From Niallia circulans NBRC 13626 (GTDB lineage Bacteria; Bacillota; Bacilli; Bacillales; Cytobacillaceae), in contig NZ_BCVE01000003.1 in assembly GCF_001591585.1 (NCBI RefSeq), positions 62,001 to 126,000 on the forward strand: a stretch of 64,000 nucleotides of DNA. Direction: 5' to 3'. The notes beneath the pieces were generated by a model. The model was not told the DNA's origin, ran no database searches, and saw only the letters and a list, made by a program, of their open reading frames with translations. Below are positions 18,361 to 26,885 of the stretch, piece after piece; within the stretch, counting starts at the first letter, position 1, and each line of letters opens with the position of its first letter. The translations under genes and the position numbers were made by a program.

Positions 18361-18503
18361 AATAGATCGCCTTCCTTTTCTACTTATTTCTGCAATCCCT
18401 TACAAAATTACCGATTAAATGAATGTCTCTTCACTTACAACCTTAACGTCTAACTAGACCCGAGTAAATAGGATGCTGGGAATTAGGACTTTTTCACACA
18501 TAA

Positions 18504-18537
18504 TGGAACGTGTTCCAAAAGAGAAACGTGTTGTTTC
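18504..18537 (-). promoter_or_regulatory. tandem inverted repeats upstream of the GH4 gene
   Basis: TGGAAC-GT-GTTCCA (18504-18517) and GAAAC-GTGTT-GTTTC (18523-18537) lie 145-175 bases before the GH4 start; both contain ACGTGTT. They resemble repressor sites, but the spacing of the arms differs and no promoter elements were identified. Confidence 0.35.
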
Positions 18538-18596
18538 ACAAGGATTCTGCCTCCCTTTTAGAAAAGAACAATAGAATTACTTTGCTTTATTGCTTA

Positions 18597-18634
18597 AAAA
18601 AAACTTGATAAAGGGGCTTTACCCTTTATCAAGT
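18597..18634 (-). terminator. terminator overlapping the 3' end of the small ThrE-type subunit gene
   Basis: ACTTGATAAAGGG and its complement form a 13-bp stem (18603-18634), followed on the minus strand by T8. The upstream arm contains the last five codons and the stop of the gene (18619). Confidence 0.9.
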
Positions 18635-19077
18635 GACTTTTTCCGAGCGTTTGCCCGAAATATTAATTGATTAATTACTTCCGAAAACATTAAACCCATT
18701 GCAATAGATCCTGAAATTAAGCAGACCTTTGCTGCTAAGCTTACCGCTACATAATAATTATTCTCGACAAAATTACGCATCGCATTATAAGCAGTTCCCC
18801 CCGGAACTAAAGGAATGATTCCTGCGACACTAAATATAATAACTGGTGATTTATATATTCGGGCGAACACTTGACTTATGACGGCGACAAGAAAGGAGCC
18901 TGACAAGGCCGCAATTACTTCATTTTGATGAAAATGAACAATTGTCCAATATGCCATCCATCCAATTGTTCCTACAAATCCGCATTGAATTAATAATTTC
19001 CGAGGAATATGAAAAATAATTCCAAAGCCAAACGTTGCAACAAAGCTAGTTATTGCCTGTGCTAAAAATTCATTCAT
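18619..19077 (-). CDS. threonine/serine exporter family, small (YjjB-like, DUF3815) subunit
   Basis: 152 residues, four to five hydrophobic segments, with the ThrE_2 signature PLVPGG (residues about 90-95) and the N-terminal ATFGFGIIFHIPRKLLIQCG. Partner of the preceding gene; the two together equal one full-length ThrE exporter of threonine/serine. E. coli YjjP/YjjB has been linked to succinate export, so the substrate is uncertain. ATG 19077 has GGAGAGG upstream and lies 15 bases after the partner's stop. Confidence 0.85.
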   Translation of the reverse strand: MNEFLAQAITSFVATFGFGIIFHIPRKLLIQCGFVGTIGWMAYWTIVHFHQNEVIAALSGSFLVAVISQVFARIYKSPVIIFSVAGIIPLVPGGTAYNAMRNFVENNYYVAVSLAAKVCLISGSIAMGLMFSEVINQLIFRANARKKSLDKG

Positions 19078-19092
19078 TACTTATTCCTCTCC

Positions 19093-19857
19093 TTAAAAAA
19101 CAAAAAATGCAACGGCAATCCCTGAACCAATTGCTGTAGCTGTTAAAAAGGCCTCTGCCCCTTTTGAAATACCAGATACTAAATGACCTGCTATTAGATC
19201 CCGCACCGCGTTCGTAATAAGCAAACCTGGTACAAGCGGCATTACAGAGCCGATAATAATCTTATCTACCTCTTGACCAAAACCAATGGAAACAGAGAAA
19301 AAAGCTACTAGTCCAATAACAAATGCTGCCGAGAGCTCTGCAAAAAACTTTATTTGCAAAGCCTTATGAAAATACAAGGAACACAAAAAGCCTAAACCAC
19401 CAGCTAGCAATGCAGGGATAAAATCGCCCCAAACTCCATCAAACATAATTAAAAAACAGCCACTTGCAATGGCAGCTGCGATGACTTGAAAGGAATCAGA
19501 ATACGTACATTTTTCATCTTCCACATCTTTCAATAAATGGTACGCTTCCTTCATACTCACTGTTCCTGTGCTTATTTTACGTGAAATATCATTTACTCGA
19601 GCTACCTTTTCTAAATTAGTCGTCCGCTCAATAATCCGATTTAATTTCGTCTTTGTCGGTTCTACCCCTTCTAACGATAAAATAATGCCTGTTGGGGTTA
19701 CAAAGCAGTCAGAATCGGTCACGCCATATGCAGTTGCTATTCTTGTCATTGTATCTTCTACTCGATGGGTCTCCGCTCCATTTTGGAGCATAATACTTCC
19801 TGCTAATATGCAGATCTCCATAATGTCATATGTTTTTTCCACTGATATATATGTCAT
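19093..19857 (-). CDS. threonine/serine exporter family, large (YjjP-like, ThrE N-terminal) subunit
   Basis: 254 residues. The soluble N-terminal half carries LLQNGAETHRVEDTM-like sequence (conserved GAET-RVE) and TPTGI; the C-terminal half has five hydrophobic segments with PLVPGLLITNAVRD, the counterpart of PLVPGG in the partner. ATG 19857 is preceded by GGAGAG. It is first in a two-gene operon and is convergent with nothing upstream; tnrA lies 290 bases away on the same strand. Confidence 0.85.
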   Translation of the reverse strand: MTYISVEKTYDIMEICILAGSIMLQNGAETHRVEDTMTRIATAYGVTDSDCFVTPTGIILSLEGVEPTKTKLNRIIERTTNLEKVARVNDISRKISTGTVSMKEAYHLLKDVEDEKCTYSDSFQVIAAAIASGCFLIMFDGVWGDFIPALLAGGLGFLCSLYFHKALQIKFFAELSAAFVIGLVAFFSVSIGFGQEVDKIIIGSVMPLVPGLLITNAVRDLIAGHLVSGISKGAEAFLTATAIGSGIAVAFFVF

Positions 19858-20093
19858 ACTATCTCTCCAACTAAAACAGTATAGGTACTCTTAAGATCCT
19901 CCATTAGACGCTTCATCTCATCAGTACTTTTAGCATTCTTTATTAATCATTTTAAAAAGCTATTTTTATCATAAGCAACAAATTACAGTTTATATGAAAT
20001 ATGGCTATTTTATCAATAATTGAAGGGAAAATAAAATAGAGGAATTTTTATTAACAAAACAGAAGAGTGAAAAAAATTTTTTCCAAAATAAAA

Positions 20094-20118
20094 AGTCCAT
20101 TATGACATCAAATGGACT
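20094..20118 (-). terminator. terminator of tnrA
   Basis: AGTCCATT (20094-20101) and AATGGACT (20111-20118) form an 8-bp stem with a 9-base loop, followed on the minus strand by TTTTTATTTT. Confidence 0.75.
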
Positions 20119-20144
20119 AAAAAAATAACATATAGTGTTTTTTA

Positions 20145-20471
20145 TTAATCGTTCTGGATGCCAAATCTCGCATTGATTTGACCACGGAGCATTTGCTTTT
20201 TGACTTTCCGCTCTTCTTCTTCCTTGTTTTTTTTCATAATCTCTTGTCTAATTTCATGTGTCCGAACGCCTTCTTCTCGTTTATTAGCAATCTCAATTAG
20301 TCTTTCTACATCAGAGAATGAATATTTTCTATTTCCTCTTTCTGGTCTCTCCGGAAAAATTAATTTTCGCTGTTCATAATATCGAATTTGTCTTTCCGTT
20401 AATCCAGTTAGTTCACTTACAACACCAATAGTAATGACCTTTCTTTTCTTATAGGATGGTTCATGATCCAT
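20145..20471 (-). CDS. tnrA: nitrogen regulator TnrA (MerR family)
   Basis: 108 residues, the TnrA size. The MerR helix-turn-helix is [25 protein letters not shown] with the following wing [23 protein letters not shown], which is almost word for word TnrA. The short C-terminal tail (RGQINARFG) is the segment that docks on feedback-inhibited glutamine synthetase; GlnR has a longer, different tail. In Bacillus, TnrA switches on alternative nitrogen-source genes when glutamine is scarce. ATG 20471 has GAGGTGAG upstream. A perfect TnrA box at 20551-20567 predicts positive autoregulation. Confidence 0.92.
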   Translation of the reverse strand: MDHEPSYKKRKVITIGVVSELTGLTERQIRYYEQRKLIFPERPERGNRKYSFSDVERLIEIANKREEGVRTHEIRQEIMKKNKEEEERKVKKQMLRGQINARFGIQND

Positions 20472-20515
20472 TACATCTCACCTCATGAAGTAAAGTAGTA
20501 TTCTCATTTATCTTA

Positions 20516-20567
20516 ATTATAATACTTTTCAGATAAAGAAAAATACCTTTTGTTATATTTCCTAACA
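20516..20567 (-). promoter_or_regulatory. tnrA promoter with TnrA box
   Basis: On the minus strand, -10 TATAAT is at 20521-20516 with no good -35. TGTTATATTTCCTAACA (20551-20567) fits the TnrA consensus TGTNANATTTTNTNACA (TGT-N11-ACA with the conserved A and T) and is centred about 50 bases upstream of the expected start, the classic position for TnrA activation. Confidence 0.8.
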
Positions 20568-20723
20568 CAAAATTAAAAAAATAGGTAAGATTTCCTTACA
20601 TTTTCAATGATTTTTTCTATATTTTCCGTTAAAATGCTAAATGTATAAACGATATTTTTTAATTTTCAGCCAAGGAATAGGTAATCGGTATTATTTTTTG
20701 TAAATGGAGAGGAGCCTTCTTAG

Positions 20724-20861
20724 ATGATAACCAAAGAAGCAGTCGATTTAGCTAAAAAGATTGTGGAACTTGATCTTTTGAGAGACGAGATTTGGGAACA
20801 CTTAGCAGAAGTTGCGGGTGAACACGCCCATGAACTTCTTCGAATTGTTCAGAATAGCTAA
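20724..20861 (+). CDS. small conserved-looking protein of unknown function (45 residues)
   Basis: ATG 20724 follows GGAGAGGAG (20706-20714) by 9 bases; stop TAA at 20859. The product starts MITKEAVDLAKKIVELDLL and is predicted as two amphipathic helices, acidic, with HAHELLRI near the end. No membrane segment. Strong ribosome binding site, regular codon use and a hairpin after the stop support a real gene. It is divergent from tnrA. I do not recognise a family. Confidence 0.65.
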   Translation: MITKEAVDLAKKIVELDLLRDEIWEHLAEVAGEHAHELLRIVQNS

Positions 20862-20899
20862 ACAAACTGTATAACCTTTACAATTCATGTTGTTATATA

Positions 20900-20936
20900 G
20901 AGGAATTCCCAATCAAAATTGATTGATGGATTCCCC
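20900..20936 (+). terminator. hairpin after the small gene
   Basis: GAGGAAT/ATTCCCC outer arms (one mismatch) and a perfect CAATCA-AAAT-TGATTG inner stem, followed by TTTATGTTT. A reasonable intrinsic terminator. Confidence 0.55.
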
Positions 20937-21081
20937 TTTATGTTTATAAACAGCAATTCTATCATTCATTTATTTTCAAAGAAACAAATCATGTCACCTA
21001 ATTGTTAATAAACCTAACATCATTTTATAAGAATTTACCTACAATCGCAAGTGATTGTCTATTTTTTATAATAAAAAAAAA

Positions 21082-21125
21082 ACCCTCTGTTAGTTACCCA
21101 TTAAAATGGGGAACTAACAGAGGGT
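21082..21125 (-). terminator. terminator of the ABC exporter operon
   Basis: ACCCTCTGTTAGTT and its complement give a 14-bp stem, continued by CCCAT/ATGGG; T9 follows on the minus strand. It sits directly after the permease stop. Confidence 0.9.
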
Positions 21126-21134
21126 GATGATTCA

Positions 21135-22121
21135 TTAAATACTAACATCCTTCTTTTTGAAAAACCAAAAAGTGATGATCATGATTATTGCATAGTAAAC
21201 AAATAAGATACCTAAAGACATCGGCATGGTTACTGTTTCGATTATTTTATCTTCAAACAAGAAAATCGTTTGGTCTAAATGTGGGAACACTAACAATTTT
21301 AGCCATGCATACTTTTCAGCTAATGATTGAATAATTTGGCCAATTGTTGAGGATACAAACAATATAAATACCCCAGCACCCACTGCAATTGCCTGATTTT
21401 TAAATAATGTCGATAGCATAAAGGATAAAGTTAATACAAACAATAATCCCGGTAAATAATATAGGATGCTTTTCAAAAAGAACGGTCCACCACTTGCTAC
21501 AATCTGGTCAACTGTCCCAAAAACAAGCACTTTATCTTCAAAATTTCCTACTCCAAAGAAAACAATACTTACTAAATAGCCAACAATCATTAAAAATGCA
21601 ACTAAAATGGCAGTATATATCAATAAAGCAATATATTTAGATAAAAGGATTGCCCAACGTTTATACGGTCGAATCAGCAATTGCTTAATGGTTCCATCAG
21701 AGAATTCCGAGGAAACGCTGCCCGCGCATATAATTACCACAAATAAAGTTACTAGAGACTTCATGCCAATAACCATTCCATTCATATTGGACCAAGTAGT
21801 TGAATATGGACTGACATCCTGCTTTAAATTATTTTGATAATCTTGGATTTTCATTTCAATCGATTCTTTCGTATCATCCCAATCAAAATCTTTTCCACTT
21901 TCTATTAAACTATCCTCTGTCTTAGCTGTAGGCAGCTTCTGTTCCAGCTCGGTTATTTCCGCTTGCACTTTCGCACGCCAGTCATCTCCTTTATATTGGG
22001 GAGTTATCTTCGTTTCCAAGAAACTTCCGCCAATAAGGGCAAATAAGAGAATGATCGGAAATATCCAGCTGTTTTTCTTTTCCCAAATCTTTATAAGTTC
22101 ATTTTGTACTAATCCAATCAT
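21135..22121 (-). CDS. ABC-2 type transporter permease
   Basis: 328 residues: one N-terminal hydrophobic segment, a soluble extracellular stretch of about 60 residues (LETKITPQYKGDDWR onward), then five more membrane segments. SSEFSDGTIKQLLIRPYKRW is the hallmark of ABC2_membrane_3/4 permeases of the bacitracin/lantibiotic-resistance type. The ATG overlaps the stop of the ATPase gene (ATGA, 22118-22121), so the two are translationally coupled. Like B. subtilis YhcI; transported substrate unknown. Confidence 0.85.
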   Translation of the reverse strand: MIGLVQNELIKIWEKKNSWIFPIILLFALIGGSFLETKITPQYKGDDWRAKVQAEITELEQKLPTAKTEDSLIESGKDFDWDDTKESIEMKIQDYQNNLKQDVSPYSTTWSNMNGMVIGMKSLVTLFVVIICAGSVSSEFSDGTIKQLLIRPYKRWAILLSKYIALLIYTAILVAFLMIVGYLVSIVFFGVGNFEDKVLVFGTVDQIVASGGPFFLKSILYYLPGLLFVLTLSFMLSTLFKNQAIAVGAGVFILFVSSTIGQIIQSLAEKYAWLKLLVFPHLDQTIFLFEDKIIETVTMPMSLGILFVYYAIIMIITFWFFKKKDVSI

Positions 22122-23059
22122 TTTGTTTCCTCCTCTCTCTTCTGATTGGTTATTTCTAAGAAGCGATCCTCTAATGTAGCTTTTACAACATAAATGCCGT
22201 ATACGGCAACATCGTTCTCGACAAACAGCTTATTAACAAGAGGAATTGAATCTTTAGGCAGCTTCGCCATCAACTCGCTGCCTTTTACGGAGCTTTCTTC
22301 GACTTCATATTCACTATTACGAAGGAGTTCAACCGCTTTTTCCGGCGAGTCTAATTCAAACGTTACTTCCCTTACACTTACTTCTTCTTCCGAAACCGTT
22401 TCATCCATATTGGAGATATGAATTAATTTTCCCTTTTCAATAATCGCAAATCGATGACACATTAATTGCATTTCCGATAAAAGGTGAGAAGATACTAAAA
22501 CAGAAATCCCTTCGCTCGCCAATAAATGCAAATAATCACGAAATTCGCGAATCCCTTGGGGGTCTAAACCATTTGTAGGTTCATCTAGAATAAGAAGAGC
22601 TGGTTTATGTAATAACGCCTGCGCAACCCCAAGGCGCTGTCTCATACCAAGTGAATAGGTCTTCACTTTTTGATGAATGGCATTTTCTAATCCTACTAGT
22701 TTAATTACTTCATTAAAGCGTTCTTCCGAAATTGGCTCTTTAGCCATTCTTGCATAATGCTTTAAATTCTTATATCCACTCATATATTTATAGAACTCAG
22801 GATTTTCTACGATCGCACCTAAACTGCTCATCGCTTCTGAAAAATTCTCATCCACGTTATAGCTATCTATGACCACTTTTCCATTCGTTCTATTTATTAG
22901 ATTAACAATCATGCGGATAATCGTTGTTTTCCCCGCTCCGTTTGGACCTAATAACCCAAATATCTCCCCTTTTTCCACAGAAAAACTAACATTATCAACA
23001 ATGTTCCTGCCTTTAATTCTCTTAGTGAGATTTGTGACTTCTAATGCATTTAAGCTCAT
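22118..23059 (-). CDS. ABC transporter ATP-binding protein (BcrA/YhcH type)
   Basis: 313 residues from ATG 23059, which has AAGGGAG upstream; a longer frame to 23200 lacks a ribosome binding site and crosses the promoter region. Walker A GPNGAGKTT near residue 40, signature LGMRQRLGVA, Walker B LLILDEPTNGLDP, His switch in SSHLLSEM. A C-terminal domain of about 90 residues follows (EVTFELDSPEKAVELL), typical of BcrA-like ATPases. Partner of the permease downstream. Confidence 0.85.
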   Translation of the reverse strand: MSLNALEVTNLTKRIKGRNIVDNVSFSVEKGEIFGLLGPNGAGKTTIIRMIVNLINRTNGKVVIDSYNVDENFSEAMSSLGAIVENPEFYKYMSGYKNLKHYARMAKEPISEERFNEVIKLVGLENAIHQKVKTYSLGMRQRLGVAQALLHKPALLILDEPTNGLDPQGIREFRDYLHLLASEGISVLVSSHLLSEMQLMCHRFAIIEKGKLIHISNMDETVSEEEVSVREVTFELDSPEKAVELLRNSEYEVEESSVKGSELMAKLPKDSIPLVNKLFVENDVAVYGIYVVKATLEDRFLEITNQKREEETK

Positions 23060-23148
23060 TTTTTTCTCCCTTCTATATAATTGCTCTAAAGTAGTTCCCT
23101 CTACCCACAAGATGTATTCCTTCACTTTCCGTATACTAATACGATTTT

Positions 23149-23187
23149 TTTCCAAAAAAGTTTCAATTAAATAAACTTTTTTGGAAA
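23149..23187. repeat. perfect 15-bp inverted repeat upstream of the ABC operon
   Basis: TTTCCAAAAAAGTTT (23149-23163) and AAACTTTTTTGGAAA (23173-23187) with a 9-base spacer. On the plus strand T7 follows, so it reads as an intrinsic terminator although no plus-strand gene precedes it; on the minus strand it lies about 90-130 bases before the ABC operon and could be an operator. A smaller repeat, CGTAT-TAGT-ATACG, flanks it at about 23130-23143. Confidence 0.5.
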
Positions 23188-23285
23188 TTTTTTTCTCCAA
23201 TATGACAACAGACTGGCTGATTACATGTTTTTTCTAGTGAGAGCAGGCCAAATTTGCTATAACTCTTAGGAAAAACAAATAAAAA

Positions 23286-23321
23286 AACCGCTCGCCTTTG
23301 ATTTATTCAGAGGGAACGGTT
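23286..23321 (-). terminator. terminator of ald
   Basis: AACCG/CGGTT arms with partly paired interior, followed on the minus strand by T7. It lies about 20 bases after the ald stop. Confidence 0.65.
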
Positions 23322-23342
23322 GTGGCTATTCTTATAGAATTA

Positions 23343-24479
23343 TTAAACAGTGGTTGTTGATAAATTGTTAATAAGTTCTTGAACTGATTTATACTCATAA
23401 CCAAGATCTTTCGCTACTGGAGCAGAGGTGATTTGTCCAGCAAAAGTATTTACACCTTGTTTAATAGCGTAATTCGTTTCAATTGCTGTTACTGCGCCTA
23501 GATTAGCAATTTGAAGTGCATATGGCATTGTTACATTTGTTAAGGCAATCGTAGATGTTCTCGGAACAGCACCAGGCATATTTGCTACAGCATAATGCAC
23601 AACTCCATGCTTCACATAGGTAGGATTATCATGGGTAGTGATATGATCTACTGTTTCAAAAATCCCACCTTGATCAATTGCCACATCCACAATAACAGAA
23701 CCTGGAGCCATCTTCTTCACCATCGCTTCTGTTACTAGCTTCGGTGCCTTTGCACCTGGAATTAATACAGCACCAATCACCAAATCTGCATTCACTACAG
23801 CTTCTTCAATGTTTGCTGGGTTAGAAATAACAGTACTTAGGCTTGCACCAAATTGATTATCTAACTCTCTTAATCTTTCTGGATTTAAGTCTAACAGCGT
23901 TACATTCGCCCCTAAGCCAATGGCGATTTTCGCTGCATTCATTCCCACAACTCCACCGCCAATGATGGTTACATTCCCTTTTTTGACACCAGGGACACCA
24001 GCTAATAAGATTCCCTTTCCTCCATGAGGCTTTTCTAAGAACTGAGCACCAATTTGAACAGCCATTCTTCCTGCAACCTCACTCATTGGTGTCAATAATG
24101 GTAATTTACCATTTACTTCAATTGTTTCATAAGCGATTCCAGTCACGCCATTCTCCGTTAACGCCTTTGCTAGTTCCTGTTCTGCCGCTAAATGTAAGTA
24201 CGTAAATAAAATAAGTCCTTTGCGGAAATATTGGTATTCTGAAGCGAGCGGTTCTTTTACTTTTATAATCATTTCTGCTGTATTCCATACTTGAGCAGCT
24301 GAGTCAATTATCTGCGCACCCGCCGCCGCATATTCTACATCTGTAAAGCCACTGCCGATTCCTGCATTTTGTTCTACTAAAATTTCGTGGCCGCCATTCT
24401 TTAAATAAGACACACCGGAAGGAGTAATTGCGACCCTATTTTCATTGTTTTTAATTTCCTTTGGAATACCAATAATCAT
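23343..24479 (-). CDS. ald: alanine dehydrogenase
   Basis: 378 residues, the usual length. N-terminus [20 protein letters not shown] with substrate-binding Arg15, KVKEPL with catalytic Lys about 74-75, and the NAD motif [19 protein letters not shown] near 172-190. Cytoplasmic hexamer that oxidatively deaminates L-alanine to pyruvate and ammonia. ATG 24479 has AAGGGGG upstream. It lies downstream of adeR on the same strand with its own promoter (-10 TATAAT at 24536-24531). In Bacillus ald is activated by AdeR with alanine. Confidence 0.95.
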   Translation of the reverse strand: MIIGIPKEIKNNENRVAITPSGVSYLKNGGHEILVEQNAGIGSGFTDVEYAAAGAQIIDSAAQVWNTAEMIIKVKEPLASEYQYFRKGLILFTYLHLAAEQELAKALTENGVTGIAYETIEVNGKLPLLTPMSEVAGRMAVQIGAQFLEKPHGGKGILLAGVPGVKKGNVTIIGGGVVGMNAAKIAIGLGANVTLLDLNPERLRELDNQFGASLSTVISNPANIEEAVVNADLVIGAVLIPGAKAPKLVTEAMVKKMAPGSVIVDVAIDQGGIFETVDHITTHDNPTYVKHGVVHYAVANMPGAVPRTSTIALTNVTMPYALQIANLGAVTAIETNYAIKQGVNTFAGQITSAPVAKDLGYEYKSVQELINNLSTTTV

Positions 24480-24501
24480 GAGAATTCCCCCTTGTTATAA
24501 A

Positions 24502-24536
24502 AACTAACACTAATTGTTAGTTGTCTTAATATTATA
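24502..24536 (-). promoter_or_regulatory. ald -10 element and inverted repeat at the transcript start
   Basis: -10 TATAAT (24536-24531, minus strand) is followed by AACTAACA-N5-TGTTAGTT (24522-24502). The repeat would fall at about +2 to +22, so it could be an operator or a 5'-terminal stabilising stem of the ald mRNA. A degenerate CodY-like sequence (11 of 15) lies at 24545-24559. Confidence 0.5.
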
Positions 24537-24641
24537 ATAGGACGAATTCAGAAAATTATCTTTGTTAAAATTAATGAAACAAAAATCGCTCATTTGTGAA
24601 AAAACACAAAGGGAAAAGAGGAAAGGTTTCTAATCCTATTT

Positions 24642-25883
24642 CTATTCTTTCTGCCAATGCATTAATTTTAAATCTAAGTAGATCATAAATTTTTGACTAG
24701 GCACCGACAAATCCACTTCCATGATTTCTACCATCCGCTTTAAACGATAAGTAAGCGTATTAGGATGGATGTGCAAACGTGCAGCTGTCTTTTGAATATT
24801 TTCACTTTCATCTAAGTAAGCTTCTAAGGTTGCTAATAATTCTGTATGATGGGTTGAATCATATTTTTTTAGATTTCGAATGGCAACATTTTCCGATCCA
24901 TCTTGTCTTCGTTTTTCTAAGAGGATATCTAAAAACTGATAGATACCTAACTCTTGGTAGTGAACGAATGCCCCTGCTTCCTGAGGGAATTTCTCACGTA
25001 CCTCTAAAACAGTCCTCGCTTCTCTGAAACTCTTTGGTATATCTCGATACTGTTTGTAAATTCCTCCAAAGGACCCCCTTACTTCTTTAATAGAAAATCT
25101 TTCTTCTAGGTTTTGTTGAAAACTACTAATAAATTTTTTATAACAAGCAATAGAATCCCCGTTATCCTCAAGGGGAGTTGCCAAAATAATTAATTCGTTA
25201 TCTTCAATAGTGGAGAAAGAAATTTTTACATCTTGGGATACCTTCAATAGATAGAGGATATGCTTTTCTATTTCCTTTGTAATCATTTTAGAAAACGGAA
25301 AAATCATCACCGTAAAGCAAGCTGCTGCAGGCATTCCCATTTCCTTTAATTTTTCGTCTATATCTGTCTCTTTCACATACCCAGTTAACATTCTCCAAAA
25401 AAATTCTTGATTGTCCTGTAAAGTAGGAGTTTTGCTTCTAGCAAAGCGTGACAATAAATGACGCGCTACTGACGCCGCGTTCTCTAAAAACCCCATCTTT
25501 TCCTCTGTTAGAGGGGTACCCATTTCAATGGCCCAAATATATCCGATTACCTCCTCCCCTCTCCAAATGGAAACTGCCACCCGATTTCCAAGGCCGATTT
25601 CCTTTTTCTCTTTAATTCGGATTGGCTTTTTACTTTGAAGAAGCTGCGGAATCACTCCATCCTTCCATAAACGATTGATTACTCTCTCCGGAACCCTGCG
25701 GCTAATTATGGTAGAGATTCTGACCATATCCGTTTCTTCGTCATGACTGCTGTATACTAGCACACGATGATGAGGATCCTCCAACGTAATCGGACATCCT
25801 AATAATTCACTAACATGATCTACAAAACTTTCAAGGGAATCATACATATCCCTTCTAAACGGGTTTCGCGGCTCAGCTGTCAT
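24642..25883 (-). CDS. adeR: PucR/CdaR-type regulator AdeR, activator of ald
   Basis: 413 residues from ATG 25883, chosen because AGAGGAG lies 7 bases before it and overlaps the codons of the longer frame. N-terminal GAF-like sensor part (VDHVSELLGCPITLEDPHHRVLVYSS), a central GGDEF-like CdaR segment, and a C-terminal helix-turn-helix of the PucR type (AARLHIHPNTLTYRLKRMVEIM). Its position directly upstream of ald, as in B. subtilis, supports AdeR, which activates ald in response to alanine. Confidence 0.85.
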   Translation of the reverse strand: MTAEPRNPFRRDMYDSLESFVDHVSELLGCPITLEDPHHRVLVYSSHDEETDMVRISTIISRRVPERVINRLWKDGVIPQLLQSKKPIRIKEKKEIGLGNRVAVSIWRGEEVIGYIWAIEMGTPLTEEKMGFLENAASVARHLLSRFARSKTPTLQDNQEFFWRMLTGYVKETDIDEKLKEMGMPAAACFTVMIFPFSKMITKEIEKHILYLLKVSQDVKISFSTIEDNELIILATPLEDNGDSIACYKKFISSFQQNLEERFSIKEVRGSFGGIYKQYRDIPKSFREARTVLEVREKFPQEAGAFVHYQELGIYQFLDILLEKRRQDGSENVAIRNLKKYDSTHHTELLATLEAYLDESENIQKTAARLHIHPNTLTYRLKRMVEIMEVDLSVPSQKFMIYLDLKLMHWQKE

Positions 25884-26086
25884 CCATCTACTCCTCTCCA
25901 AAACGCTTACTAAAATCGTTCAATCTTGTTATATCTTTATTTTATCTCGTTTATAACGCTTTCAACAATAAGAATCTTTAGAAGATTATATTCTTTCGGC
26001 CAAAACAGTGTCACTTCTCGTTTGCTTGTTCTCTCTAGTAAAAAGCATTAGAGGTTGTTTCCCTTTTATCTTTCCCCCAACAAAAA

Positions 26087-26118
26087 ACCTCTCAAAAGAA
26101 TTTACTCCTTTGAAAGGT
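26087..26118 (-). terminator. terminator of the first PTS operon
   Basis: ACCTTTCAAA / TTTTGAGAGGT form a 10-bp stem with one wobble on the minus strand, loop of 11, then T6. It lies 19 bases after the ChbG stop. Confidence 0.85.
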
Positions 26119-26136
26119 CTGTCATGCAGGATTAAA

Positions 26137-26832
26137 TTAGCCGTTTATTAGGCTTGTTTCCATTAATATCTTTGTTTCTTTTATCCTTTGCATATTATAA
26201 GATGATTCTTGCATTAATGTCTCATCTATATAAGCGGGATGTGTCATTACTTCAATGCTTTTTCCAAGTTCCACACGCTCTCCTAATTTTTCAAAATAAT
26301 TCTCTGTAATTCCATCACCATAGAAATCATCAAAAAAAATATCGGTTAATATTTGAATATCCGTAAAATGAGAACCTGCATTTCTCACAGGTATCTCATA
26401 CTTATCTGATAACCTTTTTATCACTGGATAGAATTCTTTTATTCCGTGCACATGATGATGACTATCTAAATGAGAAGGAGTAAGATTGGCAGCAAGGTAT
26501 TTTTCAATTTGTGCTGTCCATTCTCTTTCTAAATCATCTAAGCTTATAGATTCTGGATCACCATATACCAATGTCTGCTTTTTAAAATTACCTGCTTCAT
26601 CTACAAGTGTTGGAACATCATGTAAAAGTGGCCTTCCCCATGTTAATACAAGATGGACGCCAACCTTTAAAGAAGGTGTATCCTTTGCTAAAGTGATGGC
26701 ATGCTTTGTCGCTTTTGCATTCATCATCATGGTTGTGGAAGTAACAATTCCCTTAAGATGGGAATCAACAATTCCATAATTGACTCCTCGGCTAAAACCA
26801 AAATCATCTGCATTAATGATTATTTTTGTCAT
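26137..26832 (-). CDS. chbG: ChbG/YdjC-type carbohydrate deacetylase
   Basis: 231 residues from ATG 26832, with AAAGGAG 9 bases upstream; the longer frame begins inside the leader. The metal site is NADDFGFS (residues 7-14) and LDSHHHVHG near 115. In E. coli ChbG removes an acetyl group from diacetylchitobiose-6-phosphate so that the GH4 enzyme can cleave it and the regulator can respond. Here it is the last gene of an IIB-IIC-IIA-GH4-ChbG operon, the same order as chbBCA(R)FG, which points to chitobiose as substrate. In other Bacilli YdjC also accompanies cellobiose operons. Confidence 0.82.
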   Translation of the reverse strand: MTKIIINADDFGFSRGVNYGIVDSHLKGIVTSTTMMMNAKATKHAITLAKDTPSLKVGVHLVLTWGRPLLHDVPTLVDEAGNFKKQTLVYGDPESISLDDLEREWTAQIEKYLAANLTPSHLDSHHHVHGIKEFYPVIKRLSDKYEIPVRNAGSHFTDIQILTDIFFDDFYGDGITENYFEKLGERVELGKSIEVMTHPAYIDETLMQESSYNMQRIKETKILMETSLING

Positions 26833-26885
26833 GGATTCGTCTCCTTTAAAGCTAGTCATGTGTTTCATTCAGCATAACTCCGCTT

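Noticed and set aside
24545-24559. CodY box upstream of ald
   Set aside because: Only 11 of 15 consensus positions match; not enough without binding data.
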